From: Arthrobacter caoxuetaonis
GTDB taxonomy: Bacteria > Actinomycetota > Actinomycetes > Actinomycetales > Micrococcaceae
Direction: 5' to 3'
Assembly: GCF_023921125.1 (NCBI RefSeq)
Contig: NZ_CP099466.1
Location: 3,491,051 to 3,555,050 of the forward strand
DNA: 64,000 bases
In this document: positions 37,736 to 47,420 of the stretch, piece after piece
Numbering within the stretch: position 1 is the first letter of the stretch
How the letters are laid out: each line of letters opens with the position of its first letter
The notes under the pieces: model-generated
Told to the model about the DNA's origin: nothing
Databases searched by the model: none
What the model saw: only the letters and a program-made list of their open reading frames with translations
Position numbers and translations under genes: made by a program

Positions 37736-39034
37736 TCACGAGGGCTGGAGGGTGCCGCCTCCGGACAGCTGATAGTCCTGGCCGCCCAGGTACGAGTTGC
37801 CCTCTGCAGCCGGGTCGTACGTGAGCGTGTGGCCATTGCCCGTGATGTTGGTGATCTCGCTGCCCGTTACCAGGGCGCCCTGGACCGACGTGGCGGAGGA
37901 GTCCGCCGTGAGTTCCACCGTGCTGGTGTTATCCAGTTCCAGCCCAACGTTGCCCAGCGTCCCGGTGACCCGGCTGTTGGCAGCCAGGGACACCGACAGC
38001 GCGCTCCCGGCGTCGGCGGTCAGCTGTCCTTCCAGCACCGTTTCCTGCAGCGACGCCGAAGCACTGCCGTTGTTGGAAACGCTGATCAGTGCGCCGGCTC
38101 CCGGGTCCAGTTTGGCTGCATTGCTGAGGTTGACGGCGGCACTGACGCCGTCAACGAAAACGGCGTTGCCGTCCTTGGCCGTCAGTGTTCCGCCGGACAT
38201 GCTGAAGGTTCCTCCGCCGGTGTTTCCCGGCGTGCTTGAGTACAGATAGGCGCCGTGGGTGCCGCCGGTCAGGTCGGAACTTGTTGCGCTCACCGAGTTG
38301 GCGCCCTCGACGACGGCGGCCTCGGCCAGTGCCGATGATCCGGTCAGTCCGCATACGGCAATGGTCCCGGTGGAATAAATGACGGCGGACAGTTCGCCGC
38401 CGGCAGTCGCGTTCCCGCCGCTGACTTGGACCTCTCCCCCGCCGCGGTCCGTGGCGATAACGCTGGAATGGTCACTGGCGGTGGAGAGCTGCGGGCTGAC
38501 GGCAGTGATGCTGCCGCCCTCGGTGACCTCCAGGGCATGGGAAAAGCTGCCCTCGGTCTTCACGCTCACATCCTGCAGTGACGCCGAGGATCCGGTGCCG
38601 GTGGCAAACACCCCGTTGGCCCCGGCTCCCGTGGTTTCCACCGTGGTCCCGTTCATGGCCAGGGAGCCGCCTCCGGATACCAGCACGGCAGCGTTCAGTC
38701 CGGTAAAGCTGGAGGAATGAGTGCTGGAGCTGTCTCCCGACTTGCTGATGGTGGAGCTGCCAACGGCTTTCTGCGCACCACTGCCCACTTCCAGCGCGGA
38801 ACTGTCCGCATCCGTTGCGGAGAAGTCGCTGTTCTCCGGGCTGGGGGTGGCGGAAGGTTCCGGCAGCTCACACTCGTCGGCCAGCTGCGGGGATGTGGAG
38901 GACTCCGCCGTCGGGCTCTGCGGGGATTCGTCGCTGCTCGTGGTGCAGGCGGTGAGCCCGCCTCCGGCCAGAAGTCCGGCGGCTGCCAGTACGACGGCGG
39001 CGCGGGCACGGAAGGCAGCTGGCATGTGACTCAT
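37736..39034 (-). CDS. Secreted lipoprotein, Ser/Thr/Gly-rich, beta-helix-like
   Basis: Protein of 432 aa with a lipoprotein signal peptide (lipobox LTAC, cysteine near residue 30). The mature part is Ser/Thr/Gly-rich and repetitive: short strands with regularly spaced Val/Ile/Ala (LVSGGGSLAMNG, VTEGGSITAV and others) suggest a right-handed parallel beta-helix. TAGGAG precedes the ATG at 39034. Lys, Tyr and Trp are almost absent. It could be an adhesin-like or carbohydrate-linked surface protein; no catalytic residues are visible. Confidence 0.75.
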   Translation of the reverse strand: MSHMPAAFRARAAVVLAAAGLLAGGGLTACTTSSDESPQSPTAESSTSPQLADECELPEPSATPSPENSDFSATDADSSALEVGSGAQKAVGSSTISKSGDSSSTHSSSFTGLNAAVLVSGGGSLAMNGTTVETTGAGANGVFATGTGSSASLQDVSVKTEGSFSHALEVTEGGSITAVSPQLSTASDHSSVIATDRGGGEVQVSGGNATAGGELSAVIYSTGTIAVCGLTGSSALAEAAVVEGANSVSATSSDLTGGTHGAYLYSSTPGNTGGGTFSMSGGTLTAKDGNAVFVDGVSAAVNLSNAAKLDPGAGALISVSNNGSASASLQETVLEGQLTADAGSALSVSLAANSRVTGTLGNVGLELDNTSTVELTADSSATSVQGALVTGSEITNITGNGHTLTYDPAAEGNSYLGGQDYQLSGGGTLQPS

Positions 39035-39373
39035 GGTTCACTCCTAGTGGAGGGCTCCGGCGCTGTTCATCCAGCGTAGGCGACCCGGTTGGCCCTGCCA
39101 CCGGCCGTTGTCCAAAAGCGGTCAGCGGAGGGCGAGCCGGGTCTGGGTCTGCAGGGCGCCGGATTCAGTTTTGAGCCGGTGAAGCAGCCCGCCCAGGGCA
39201 GACATGCCCGGCACCGGGTGAGGTGCTGATGCCCGGCGAAACGGCCCGGATTGGCGGCCCCGGGGAGTCACTGCCGGACGAAGTAGACTATGTCAGTTGC
39301 CTGCGCCGCCTGCTGCGGCAGATCCGCGCGTCAGCGGCGGGCGGCGGCACAGGAAAGCCTTCAAAGGAGAACA
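39035..39373. other. Intergenic region upstream of ino1
   Basis: About 340 bp between the divergent lipoprotein and ino1 starts. I see no supportable gene or clear inverted repeat; TAGACT near 39284 could be a -10 element for ino1, but I see no convincing -35. Confidence 0.3.
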
Positions 39374-40459
39374 GTGGCAAATAACCCGATCCGGGTAGCA
39401 ATCGTTGGTGTTGGAAACTGTGCTGCATCGCTGGTGCAGGGCGTCCATTACTACCGTGATGCCGACCCGACAGCAACCGTCCCCGGCCTGATGCACGTCC
39501 AGTTTGGCGACTACCACGTCAGCGACGTTCAGTTCGCCGCAGCTTTCGACGTCGATGCCAAGAAGGTCGGACTCGACCTGGCCCAGGCCATTGGTGCCAG
39601 TGAGAACAACACCATCAAGATCGCCGACGTCCCCGAGACCGGCGTCAAGGTCCAGCGCGGCCATACGCTCGACGGACTGGGCAAGTACTACCGCGAGACC
39701 ATCTCCGAATCCGACGAGGATCCGGTAGACATCGTCGCCGAGCTCAAGGCCGCAAACGTTGATGTCATGGTCTGCTACCTGCCGGTCGGCTCCGAGCAGG
39801 CGGCGAAGTTCTACGCCCAGTGCGCCATCGACGCCGGCGTGGCATTCGTCAACGCCCTGCCCGTCTTCATTGCCGGCACTAAGGAATGGGCGGATAAGTT
39901 CACCGCCGCCGGCGTGCCGATCGTCGGCGACGATATCAAGAGCCAGATCGGCGCCACCATCACTCACCGCGTCATGGCAAAGCTGTTCGAAGACCGCGGC
40001 GTCACGCTGGACCGCACCTACCAGCTGAACGTGGGCGGCAACATGGACTTCAAGAACATGCTCGAGCGTGAGCGCCTGGAGTCCAAGAAGATCTCCAAGA
40101 CGCAGGCCGTCACCTCCAATGTCGCCGCCGAACTGGCTGCCAAGGATGTCCACATCGGCCCGTCCGACTTCGTTGCGTGGCTGGATGACCGCAAGTGGGC
40201 CTTCGTCCGCCTGGAAGGACGGAACTTCGGCGACGCTCCGGTGTCCTTGGAGTACAAGCTGGAAGTGTGGGACTCCCCCAACTCCGCGGGCGTCATCATC
40301 GACGCCGTCCGTGCGGCGAAGATCGCGCTGGACCGCGGTGTCGGCGGACCCATCCTCTCGGCGTCGAGCTACTTCATGAAGTCCCCGCCCGAGCAGTACA
40401 ACGATGACCTGGCCCGCGAAAAGGTCGAGCAGTTCATCCGGGGCGAAGTGGAGCGCTAA
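39374..40459 (+). CDS. ino1: Inositol-3-phosphate synthase
   Basis: Converts glucose-6-phosphate to 1L-myo-inositol-3-phosphate using NAD+. The protein has 361 aa, the short actinobacterial form. The NAD site begins [16 protein letters not shown]; the conserved [12 protein letters not shown] and [12 protein letters not shown] motifs of the active site are present. The GTG at 39374 follows AAAGGAG. The product feeds mycothiol synthesis through MshA, encoded 2 kb away, and inositol phospholipids. Confidence 0.95.
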   Translation: MANNPIRVAIVGVGNCAASLVQGVHYYRDADPTATVPGLMHVQFGDYHVSDVQFAAAFDVDAKKVGLDLAQAIGASENNTIKIADVPETGVKVQRGHTLDGLGKYYRETISESDEDPVDIVAELKAANVDVMVCYLPVGSEQAAKFYAQCAIDAGVAFVNALPVFIAGTKEWADKFTAAGVPIVGDDIKSQIGATITHRVMAKLFEDRGVTLDRTYQLNVGGNMDFKNMLERERLESKKISKTQAVTSNVAAELAAKDVHIGPSDFVAWLDDRKWAFVRLEGRNFGDAPVSLEYKLEVWDSPNSAGVIIDAVRAAKIALDRGVGGPILSASSYFMKSPPEQYNDDLAREKVEQFIRGEVER

Positions 40460-40480
40460 GCTCCCCTCCCCCCAAAAAAT

Positions 40481-40537
40481 TCGAGATAGAAGAAAGTGCA
40501 CGTCCCGGCGCCGGGACGTGCACTTTCTGCTATCTCG
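40481..40537. terminator. Large perfect hairpin between ino1 and fhs
   Basis: A perfect 38-bp palindrome (40491-40528, centre between 40509 and 40510) is flanked by further pairing arms TCGAGATA (40481-40488) and TATCTCGA (40530-40537). It sits between the convergent ino1 and fhs genes and can end both transcripts; it is much longer than a usual terminator. Confidence 0.85.
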
Positions 40538-40552
40538 ATGATGAGGAGGGCG

Positions 40553-42220
40553 TTAGAAGAGACCGGACGGCGTTCCGTCCGGCGCCACGCCCATCCGGAG
40601 GGCAGCCGGGGATTTGGGCAGCCCGGGCATGGTCATCACGGCCCCGGTCAGGGCGACGATGAACCCCGCTCCGGTCTTGGGCACCAGATCCCGCACGTGC
40701 ACCGTGAAACCAATCGGGGCACCCAGCTTCGTGGCATCGTCCGAGAACGAGTACTGTGTCTTGGCCATGCACACCGGGAAGTGCTCCCAGCCATTGGCCT
40801 TGATTTCCTCCAGCCGGCGGAGCGCAGGGACGGAAAACTCGACGTCGTCCGCTCCGTAAATGTCCTGCACGACCGTGCGGATTTTCTCTTCGATGCTCAT
40901 CTGCAGGGGGTACAGCGGCGCGAACGCAGAAGGCTTGCGGAGGGCCTCCAGCACCTTTGCTGCGAGGTCGTCACCGCCGGGTCCGCCGCCGCCCTCTGCC
41001 CAGACATCAGCCACCGCAGCCTCGACGCCCTCTTCCGAGCACCAGCTAAGGAGCCAGTCCAGTTCTTCCGGCGTGTCCGTGGTGAAGCGGTTAACTGCCA
41101 CCACGGGCGTCAGGCCGAACCGGGCAATGTTCCGCACGTGCCTGCGCAGGTTCGCCGTCCCGGCTTCCAGGCCGGCAGGGTTTGGTTCGTCCAGACGGTC
41201 CCTGGGGACTCCGCCGTGCATCTTCAACGCCCGGACGGTGGCCACCACCACAACGGCGTCCGGGGCCACATCTGCCACCCGGGAGGTGATATCCATGTAC
41301 TTCTCGGCACCCAGGTCGGCACCAAATCCGGCCTCGGTCACGACGACGTCGGCCAGTTCGCGGGCCAGTCCCGTCGCAATCACCGAGTTGCATCCGTGGG
41401 CGATGTTGGCGAACGGTCCGCCGTGGACCAGCGCGGGCGTACCGGCGATCGTCTGCACGAGATTGGGTTTGAGGGCATCCTTGAGCAGCAGCGCCAGGGC
41501 ACCCTGGACCCCGAGGTCCGCCACCGTCACGGGTTTGCGGTCATAGGTATAACCCACCGTGATCTGGGCCAGGCGGGAGGTGAGGTCTTCGATGCCGGTC
41601 GCCAGGCAGAAGATTGCCATGACCTCGCTCGCAACGGTGATGTCAAAGCCGTCCTCCCGCGGCGTTCCCTGGGTGGGCCCGCCGAGGCCGATGACGATGT
41701 TGCGCAGCGCGCGGTCATTCATGTCCAGGACCCGCTTGAAAGTGATCCGCCGCGGGTCGATGTGCAATGCGTTGCCCTGGAAAATGTGGTTGTCCACCAG
41801 GGCAGCGAGGGCGTTGTTGGCGCTGGTGATGGCATGGAAGTCCCCGGTGAAGTGGAGGTTGATTTCCTCCATCGGCACTACCTGGGAATAGCCGCCTCCC
41901 GTCGCACCGCCTTTCATGCCCAGGACCGGGCCCAGGGAAGGCTCGCGCAGGGCAATCACTGTTTTCCGGCCGGCGCGCGCCAGTGCGTCCCCGAGCCCGA
42001 CGGTCACGGTGGACTTCCCCTCCCCTGCCGGAGTGGGGCTCATGGCCGTCACGAGGACGACTTTGCCCAGCTCCTCACGGGACGGGACAAGCGCCGGGTC
42101 CACTTTCGCCTTGTAGCGGCCGTAGAGTTCCAAGGCGTTGTCCGGGATTCCGGCGGCTTGGGCGACGGCGGCGATGGGCTGCATCTTTGCGGCACGGGAG
42201 ATGTCGAGATCGTTGGGCAT
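40553..42220 (-). CDS. fhs: Formate-tetrahydrofolate ligase
   Basis: ATP-dependent ligase making 10-formyl-tetrahydrofolate, 555 aa, full length. The P-loop [14 protein letters not shown] (about residues 62-75), [34 protein letters not shown] and [19 protein letters not shown] motifs ([15 protein letters not shown] here) are intact. It lies alone on the minus strand between ino1 and mshA. It supplies one-carbon units for purine and formyl-methionine synthesis. Confidence 0.96.
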   Translation of the reverse strand: MPNDLDISRAAKMQPIAAVAQAAGIPDNALELYGRYKAKVDPALVPSREELGKVVLVTAMSPTPAGEGKSTVTVGLGDALARAGRKTVIALREPSLGPVLGMKGGATGGGYSQVVPMEEINLHFTGDFHAITSANNALAALVDNHIFQGNALHIDPRRITFKRVLDMNDRALRNIVIGLGGPTQGTPREDGFDITVASEVMAIFCLATGIEDLTSRLAQITVGYTYDRKPVTVADLGVQGALALLLKDALKPNLVQTIAGTPALVHGGPFANIAHGCNSVIATGLARELADVVVTEAGFGADLGAEKYMDITSRVADVAPDAVVVVATVRALKMHGGVPRDRLDEPNPAGLEAGTANLRRHVRNIARFGLTPVVAVNRFTTDTPEELDWLLSWCSEEGVEAAVADVWAEGGGGPGGDDLAAKVLEALRKPSAFAPLYPLQMSIEEKIRTVVQDIYGADDVEFSVPALRRLEEIKANGWEHFPVCMAKTQYSFSDDATKLGAPIGFTVHVRDLVPKTGAGFIVALTGAVMTMPGLPKSPAALRMGVAPDGTPSGLF

Positions 42221-42282
42221 GGTTCCACGCTCGCATCAGCCCCGGCCACCGTCAATGGGTCCGTTCCGGCAGGGCAGCGCGG

Positions 42283-43536
42283 CTAGTTGTGCACGGCGTG
42301 GGCGGAGAACTCGTCCGCGGCCTGCGCGTATCCCTGCACTGTCAGCATTGCTGTGCGCTGCCAGCCGAAGGAACGCGCGTGGACTGCGGCGGAGCGCCCC
42401 AGGTCGGATCGCCAGGAGGCGTGGTCGTACAGCGCCTCGAGTTCGGCAGCCCAGCGGGCCGGATCGTGTCCCTGGACCAGCACGCCCGTACGGCCCGAGC
42501 TGACCGCCTTCGGCAATCCGCCGACGTCGGCCGCAATGACCGGCGTTCCGCAGGCTTGGGCTTCCAAGGCCACCAGCCCGAAGGACTCGCTGTAGGAGGG
42601 CACCGCCACGAGGTCGGCGGAGCGGAACCAGCCGGCCAGCCCGCCGGCGGCTACGGGGGGATGAAGGTGGACAATTCCCTGCAGGCCGGCAGAACGCACC
42701 GCTTCCTCCAGGTCCAGGACTTCGGAACCGCTTGGCGCGCCCAGGATGCTGACGCGCAGCGGAATATCCGGCCGCGAGGCCCGCAGCCGGGCGGCGGCCT
42801 CGACCAGGACCTGGGGTCCCTTCATCCGCTGGATACGGCCGGCAAAGACAACATGGAACTCGTCGCGGCGGACACCGTGCAGCGGCTTAGCCAGGGCACG
42901 TCCCGCGGGGGAGAAAACGTCCAGGTCGACACCGGGTGCCACGACGTCGATGGCGGACTGGCGTGCGCCGTACCAGCTCACCAGCTCCAGTGCTTCGGTG
43001 GTGGTATTGGCTATCAGCCGTGCAGCGGAGTCGACTATGTCCTGTTCGCCCTGGATCCGCACGTCCGGTTCGGGCCGGTCCCCCGGCTGGAGCTGGAGGT
43101 TCTTGACCCGTGCCATGGTGTGCATGGTGTGGACCAGCGGTGTCTCGAGCTCCCGGGAAAGGGTGAGTCCCGCAACGCCCGAAACCCAGTAGTGCGAGTG
43201 CAGGACGTCGTACCTGCCGCGGTGCGGCAGCCTGCGGGCCGCATCCCTGATGCCTTCACTGAGTTCCTCGATGAAGCCGGGAAGCAGTTCCTTGGCCACC
43301 TGCCGGCGTGGTCCGGCGGGGATGTGCCGGACGACGGCTCCGGGGGTGATCTCCACGGCTGGAGGCTGGTCCGGCGAGCTGGCTCGCGTGAAGATATCTA
43401 CTTCAACGCCCATTTTCGCCATTTGAAGGGCAACCGAACGAACGTAGACGTTCATGCCGCCGGCGTCGCCGGAGCCAGGCTGTTCGAGTGGCGAGGTATG
43501 CAGCGAGAGCATGGCCACCCGGTTGACCTGGGGCAC
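42283..43536 (-). CDS. mshA: D-inositol-3-phosphate glycosyltransferase MshA
   Basis: First enzyme of mycothiol synthesis: joins UDP-GlcNAc to 1L-inositol-3-phosphate. The 417-aa GT4 protein has LSLHTSPLEQPGSGDAGGMNVYVRSVA at the N-terminus, the VFAGRIQRMKGPQVLVEA nucleotide-binding motif and SYSESFGLVALEAQACGTPVIA (the E-x7-E motif). The GTG at 43536 follows GAAGGGAG. Together with Ino1 nearby it indicates that the organism uses mycothiol as its main thiol. Confidence 0.95.
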   Translation of the reverse strand: MPQVNRVAMLSLHTSPLEQPGSGDAGGMNVYVRSVALQMAKMGVEVDIFTRASSPDQPPAVEITPGAVVRHIPAGPRRQVAKELLPGFIEELSEGIRDAARRLPHRGRYDVLHSHYWVSGVAGLTLSRELETPLVHTMHTMARVKNLQLQPGDRPEPDVRIQGEQDIVDSAARLIANTTTEALELVSWYGARQSAIDVVAPGVDLDVFSPAGRALAKPLHGVRRDEFHVVFAGRIQRMKGPQVLVEAAARLRASRPDIPLRVSILGAPSGSEVLDLEEAVRSAGLQGIVHLHPPVAAGGLAGWFRSADLVAVPSYSESFGLVALEAQACGTPVIAADVGGLPKAVSSGRTGVLVQGHDPARWAAELEALYDHASWRSDLGRSAAVHARSFGWQRTAMLTVQGYAQAADEFSAHAVHN

Positions 43537-43614
43537 AGCACTCCCTTCGTCACTGGCCTGTGTTTCCTACCTATCGACCATACAACGCCGGGAGGTCCCG
43601 CTTTGATTCCTTAC

Positions 43615-43650
43615 CCCCGGGATCCCCGCGCAACCACGCGGATCCCGGGG
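43615..43650. terminator. Hairpin between mshA and the small Arg-rich gene
   Basis: A GC-rich inverted repeat with a 2-nt bulge and a loop of about 6 nt (CCCCGGGATC repeated in reverse) lies upstream of the mshA start and 18 bp past the stop of the small minus-strand gene at 43668-43970, so it likely terminates that gene. Confidence 0.6.
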
Positions 43651-43667
43651 CAAGGGTGTGCAGGCTC

Positions 43668-43970
43668 TCACGGGCCCGGCCGCCCCCTGGTGCGGCTTGA
43701 GGACGTGTACAGGTTCAGCAGGTCAAGCTGCCGCTCCTCAGCCGCCTCAAGTGCGCGTGTACTCCGGACGAGGCTGCCGCGAAGGGCGCGGACCAGCCGC
43801 CCCAGCCCCGGCAGCCTGAACATGCGGGACCGGCTTCTCCGCGGATGACTGGAGGATCCTGCGCCGGCCGCAGTGCCCTCAAGGCGGCGGGGTTTCGCGG
43901 GTAATGGACGTAAAGATTGAGGGTATTCATCCTCGTGCAGCCCTAAAAAGGGCAGGTTTGAATTAGGCAT
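43668..43970 (-). CDS. Small Arg-rich hypothetical protein
   Basis: A 100-aa frame with GGAG at fitting distance before its ATG and a hairpin after its stop. The C-terminal half is Arg/Leu-rich (GRLVRALRGSLVRSTRALEAAEERQLDLLNLY) and may form an amphipathic helix. No family is recognised. Because of the ribosome site and the terminator I treat it as a probable gene, but it could be spurious. Confidence 0.45.
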   Translation of the reverse strand: MPNSNLPFLGLHEDEYPQSLRPLPAKPRRLEGTAAGAGSSSHPRRSRSRMFRLPGLGRLVRALRGSLVRSTRALEAAEERQLDLLNLYTSSSRTRGRPGP

Positions 43971-44542
43971 GGTAATTTCTCCGAAAAAAGGCGCATTGAA
44001 GGCGCAGAAATTAAACGCTAAAGAAGCGTGATTAAGGATCCGGAGTCATTGATGTATTCCTGTCGGAAATATTCCGCGTGCTGATGTATGGCCGCATCGG
44101 GTGCGGACAGGCAGCGGAGATGCCGGGAGCCAGGAGTTGTGCGAATGACGCCGATAGGGCCGGGCGGGGAACCGGTGTGCCGTGCGGACCGGACTGCCGG
44201 TCCGAGCGCGTGGCAGGGTTACGGAGTAGTCCGCGTCCCGTACAGCCGGCCGGGCTCAAAGCCCGCCGTCGGTGCGGCTCCACACCGCCCAGTACGGATG
44301 CTCAGGCCCGGGGTGCCCGTGGCGAACAGTGTCCGCCAGGCAATGCCTGCGAAGTCGTTATCCATAGTCCACCCCTTTTTCCGTGCCTGTCCGTGCAGAT
44401 AATGTCTGCCCGGAAACCGATCCGTTCATTCGCCCAGCGTGACATCAAAGTGACATCAAAGCGAGATCAGTGTGTGATCAGTCTCGACGGGGCGCTGGAA
44501 AAAATATAACCCGCTGCCGGCACGCTGCCAAGTCCTAAATGC
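43971..44542. other. Gene-free stretch with an 11-bp tandem repeat
   Basis: About 570 bp without a recognised gene; a 143-codon plus-strand frame here has no family character. Within it, GTGACATCAAA occurs twice in tandem (44439-44449 and 44450-44460), followed by GATCA-GTGTG-TGATC (44465-44479), a small inverted repeat. These may be protein-binding sites. Confidence 0.4.
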
Positions 44543-44562
44543 AAAAAGTTTTAAAACTTTTT
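44543..44562. terminator. AT-only palindrome at the end of the histidine-phosphatase gene
   Basis: AAAAAGTTTTAAAACTTTTT is a perfect 20-bp palindrome touching the stop codon of the minus-strand phosphatase gene. The T-run could aid termination, though the stem lacks GC pairs. Confidence 0.45.
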
Positions 44563-45215
44563 CAGATATTCCATCTGAGGATCGCCGGGGTGTGCTTATC
44601 CCAGCCCAGCACGCAGACCGCCGCAGTGGCCAGGGCGAGATGCCTGCCCTTGTCCGGAGGCAGGCCCAGCCAGCGTGCGGCCAGCACGCGCAGGAAGTGC
44701 CCGTGGGCCACCAGCAGCGCCTGTTCAATCGGAACTGCCCCCGGGTCCCTGTCCATCTCGGTGCCGCAGCCGGCCTGCACCGCGGAAATGATGCGGTCTG
44801 CCCTGGCAGCAACGTCCTCGAGGGTTTCACCGCCGGGAACGCCGTCGTTCCAGATGATGTAGCCGGGATTCTCTGCCCTCACCTGGGTGCTGCGGCGGCC
44901 CTCGTTTTCTCCGTAGTCCCACTCATGGGCATGCGGGAGCACTTCGGCGTCCGGATGGCCGAGGAGTTCGGCCGTCCGGCGGGCGCGGACCAGCGGAGAC
45001 GTGAACACCCTGTCGAAATCTACGTGGCCGAGCTTCTCCCGTGCGGCGGCGGCCTGCTCCTCGCCGGCCGCCGTCAGCGGGATATCCGTGAGTCCCGTGT
45101 AATTGCCGTCCCGGGACCATTCAGTCTCCCCGTGCCTGACCAGCCAGAGGGTGGGCAGTGCCGTCCCGGAAGGGGTCAGGTCCGGCGCTACCGGCCAGAG
45201 GTTCTCTGCAGTCAT
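44562..45215 (-). CDS. Histidine phosphatase-superfamily protein
   Basis: Protein of 217 aa with the LVRHGETEWSRDGNYTGLTDIPLT motif (catalytic His in RHG), EWDYGENEG with the proton donor, and a late LLVAHGHFLR. This is the phosphoglycerate-mutase-like branch 1 of the histidine phosphatases; members hydrolyse sugar phosphates or similar esters. AAGGA precedes the ATG at 45215. It follows cca by 19 bp on the same strand and probably shares its mRNA. Confidence 0.9.
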   Translation of the reverse strand: MTAENLWPVAPDLTPSGTALPTLWLVRHGETEWSRDGNYTGLTDIPLTAAGEEQAAAAREKLGHVDFDRVFTSPLVRARRTAELLGHPDAEVLPHAHEWDYGENEGRRSTQVRAENPGYIIWNDGVPGGETLEDVAARADRIISAVQAGCGTEMDRDPGAVPIEQALLVAHGHFLRVLAARWLGLPPDKGRHLALATAAVCVLGWDKHTPAILRWNI

Positions 45216-45234
45216 CGGGAGTCCTTTTTCGTCC

Positions 45235-46686
45235 TTAGTCTTCCGCCGCGGCCTGGCTGCTCTCCGGCTGATCCTGCCACCATGTCCGCAGTTTTGCCTC
45301 AGCTTCCTGCGGGTCCGCCGGACCGTTCTCCATCCGTTCCTCCAGCAGGAAGCGGTAAGCCCGGCCCACCACCGGGCCCGGCCCGATCCCCAGCAGCGCC
45401 ATGATCTGGCTGCCGTCAAGGTCCGGGCGGATGGAGGCAAGCTCTTCCTGCTCGGCCAGCTTTGCGATCCTCTGTTCGAGGTCATCGTAGGCGAAAGCCA
45501 GGCGCTCGGCCTTGCGCCGGTTGCGGGTCGTCACGTCGGAGCGTGTGAGGCGGTGCAGCCGCTCCAGGAGGGGGCCGGCGTCGTTCACATAACGGCGCAC
45601 GGCGGAATCGCTCCAGCCGGCGTCGCCGTAACCGTAGAACCTCATGTGCAGCTCCACCAGGCGTGCCACTGCCTTGATGGTGTCGTTGTCGAAGCGCAGG
45701 GCCTTCATCCGCTTAGCCGCCAGCTTGGCGCCGACGACGTCGTGGTGCAGGAAGCTGACGGATCCCGTGGATTCGAAGCGCCGCGTGGCGGGCTTGCCGA
45801 CGTCGTGCATCAGCGCAGCGAAGCGGAGCACGAAGTCGGGGCCGGGCACCGGACCGTCCGCGCCTGTCTCCTGGTCGCAGGCCTGGCGCAGCACGGTCAG
45901 GGAGTGCTGGTAGACGTCCTTGTGGCGGTGGTGCTCGTCGATCTCCAGCTTCAGCGCCGAGACCTCGGGGAGCACGTAGTCGGCCAGGCCGCTTTCCACG
46001 AGCAGGTCGATCCCGTCCGCGGGGGCCTTGCCGTTGATCAGCTTCACGAGTTCATCGCGGACGCGCTCGGCGGAAATGATGGTGATCCGCTCCGCCATGT
46101 CCTTCATCGCCTCGAAGACCTCCGGGGCGAGTGCGACGTTCAGCTGGGAGGCAAAGCGCGCCGCACGCATCATGCGGAGGGGATCATCAGAGAACGACGT
46201 CGATGGTGCACCGGGCGTGCGCACCTGCCCGGCGTGCAGGTCCCGGACTCCGCCGAACGGATCCACGAGCTCCATCTGCGGAAGCCGCAGAGCCATGGCG
46301 TTCATGGTGAAGTCCCGGCGGAACAGGTCGTCCTCGAGCCGTTCCCCGAACGCAACAGCCGGCTTCCGGGAATCCGGGTCGTAGGCGTCTGCACGGTAGG
46401 TCGTGATTTCGATCTGGAAGCCGTCCTTGCGCATCCCGATCGTTCCGAACTCGCGTCCGATTTCCCAGTACGTGTCGCACCACCCGCGCACGACCTTGAT
46501 GATGTCGTCCGGGCGGGCGTTGGTCGTGAAATCCAGGTCAGGAGAGACGCGGCCAAGGAACAGGTCGCGGACCGGGCCGCCCACCAGGGACAGCTCAAAC
46601 CCGGCAGCTTCGAAGAGGGCTCCGAGCCGGGGAATGACATCGGGCAGGGGTGTATCGGGAAACGAGCTGTCGGAAAGGTGCGCCAT
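45235..46686 (-). CDS. cca: CCA tRNA nucleotidyltransferase
   Basis: Adds or repairs the 3' CCA end of tRNAs. The 483-aa protein has the nucleotidyltransferase motif LVGGPVRDLFLGRVSPDLDFTTNA (GG...DxD) near residues 36-60, the RRDFTMNAMAL motif, and a C-terminal HD domain (FAALMHDVGKPATR, then LHHDVVGAKLAAKRM). It is divergent from the Nudix gene, sharing a 143-bp control region. Class II actinobacterial form. Confidence 0.94.
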   Translation of the reverse strand: MAHLSDSSFPDTPLPDVIPRLGALFEAAGFELSLVGGPVRDLFLGRVSPDLDFTTNARPDDIIKVVRGWCDTYWEIGREFGTIGMRKDGFQIEITTYRADAYDPDSRKPAVAFGERLEDDLFRRDFTMNAMALRLPQMELVDPFGGVRDLHAGQVRTPGAPSTSFSDDPLRMMRAARFASQLNVALAPEVFEAMKDMAERITIISAERVRDELVKLINGKAPADGIDLLVESGLADYVLPEVSALKLEIDEHHRHKDVYQHSLTVLRQACDQETGADGPVPGPDFVLRFAALMHDVGKPATRRFESTGSVSFLHHDVVGAKLAAKRMKALRFDNDTIKAVARLVELHMRFYGYGDAGWSDSAVRRYVNDAGPLLERLHRLTRSDVTTRNRRKAERLAFAYDDLEQRIAKLAEQEELASIRPDLDGSQIMALLGIGPGPVVGRAYRFLLEERMENGPADPQEAEAKLRTWWQDQPESSQAAAED

Positions 46687-46829
46687 AGTGCTTTAAGCGT
46701 GCCAGATAAACCGTCCGGTGCGGACAACACCGGCTGCAAAGGACGCGGACACGCCGGGGTTGCCGCGGCGGCGCGGGGGCAGGCTCCGAACAGTCATCAT
46801 CGCTTCGGAAAGATAGTTAGAGTGGGGGT

Positions 46830-47360
46830 ATGGCCCATCCCGTCCCGAGTGCGCCCAAGCGGACCCCATTGACTGCGTCAATGGGAAGCTCCGGCGCGCA
46901 CCCGGCCCACGCGGCCCTTCCCACGGTGGAAGAAGTCTCTGCCGGCGGCATTGTGGTGGATTCCACGGACCCCCAGCTGCCGGTTGCCATCATTGCCCGC
47001 CTCAACCGCGGCGGACGGCTCGAATGGTGCCTTCCCAAGGGACACCCCGAGGATGATGAAGACAACCAGCAGGCCGCCATCCGTGAGATCGCGGAGGAAA
47101 CCGGGATCGACGGCCGGATCCTCACCGCCCTGGGAAGCATCGACTACTGGTTCACGGTCAGCGGCCACCGGGTCCACAAGACGGTCCACCACTACCTGCT
47201 GGAAGCAGTGGGCGGGGAACTGACCATCGAAAACGACCCGGACCACGAGGCGGTCGACGTTGCCTGGGTCCCCCTGAGCATGCTGGGACGGCGGCTCTCC
47301 TTTCCCAATGAGCGGCGCATCGCCGACCTCGCCCGGGAAATTCTGCCCAAGCATCTCTAG
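46830..47360 (+). CDS. Nudix hydrolase (MutT-like)
   Basis: Protein of 176 aa with a complete Nudix box: GHPEDDEDNQQAAIREIAEETGI, matching G-x5-E-x7-REUxEExGU exactly. The beginning of the domain is ISAGGIVVDS-like. Members cleave nucleoside diphosphates linked to another group. In this position, before murJ, the gene is conserved near the origin in related actinobacteria. The ATG at 46830 follows a G-rich stretch. Confidence 0.9.
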   Translation: MAHPVPSAPKRTPLTASMGSSGAHPAHAALPTVEEVSAGGIVVDSTDPQLPVAIIARLNRGGRLEWCLPKGHPEDDEDNQQAAIREIAEETGIDGRILTALGSIDYWFTVSGHRVHKTVHHYLLEAVGGELTIENDPDHEAVDVAWVPLSMLGRRLSFPNERRIADLAREILPKHL

Positions 47361-47420
47361 GTGCGGCCCGCGGCCCTGCGTTGAGCCAACGCTGCCTGAA
47401 GGTGAGAGCATAAGGACATA

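Noticed and set aside
39293..40501. 402-codon minus-strand frame
   Set aside because: Antisense to ino1, which has full motifs; no family character.
40496..42286. 596-codon plus-strand frame
   Set aside because: Antisense to fhs; His/Arg/Gly-rich shadow.
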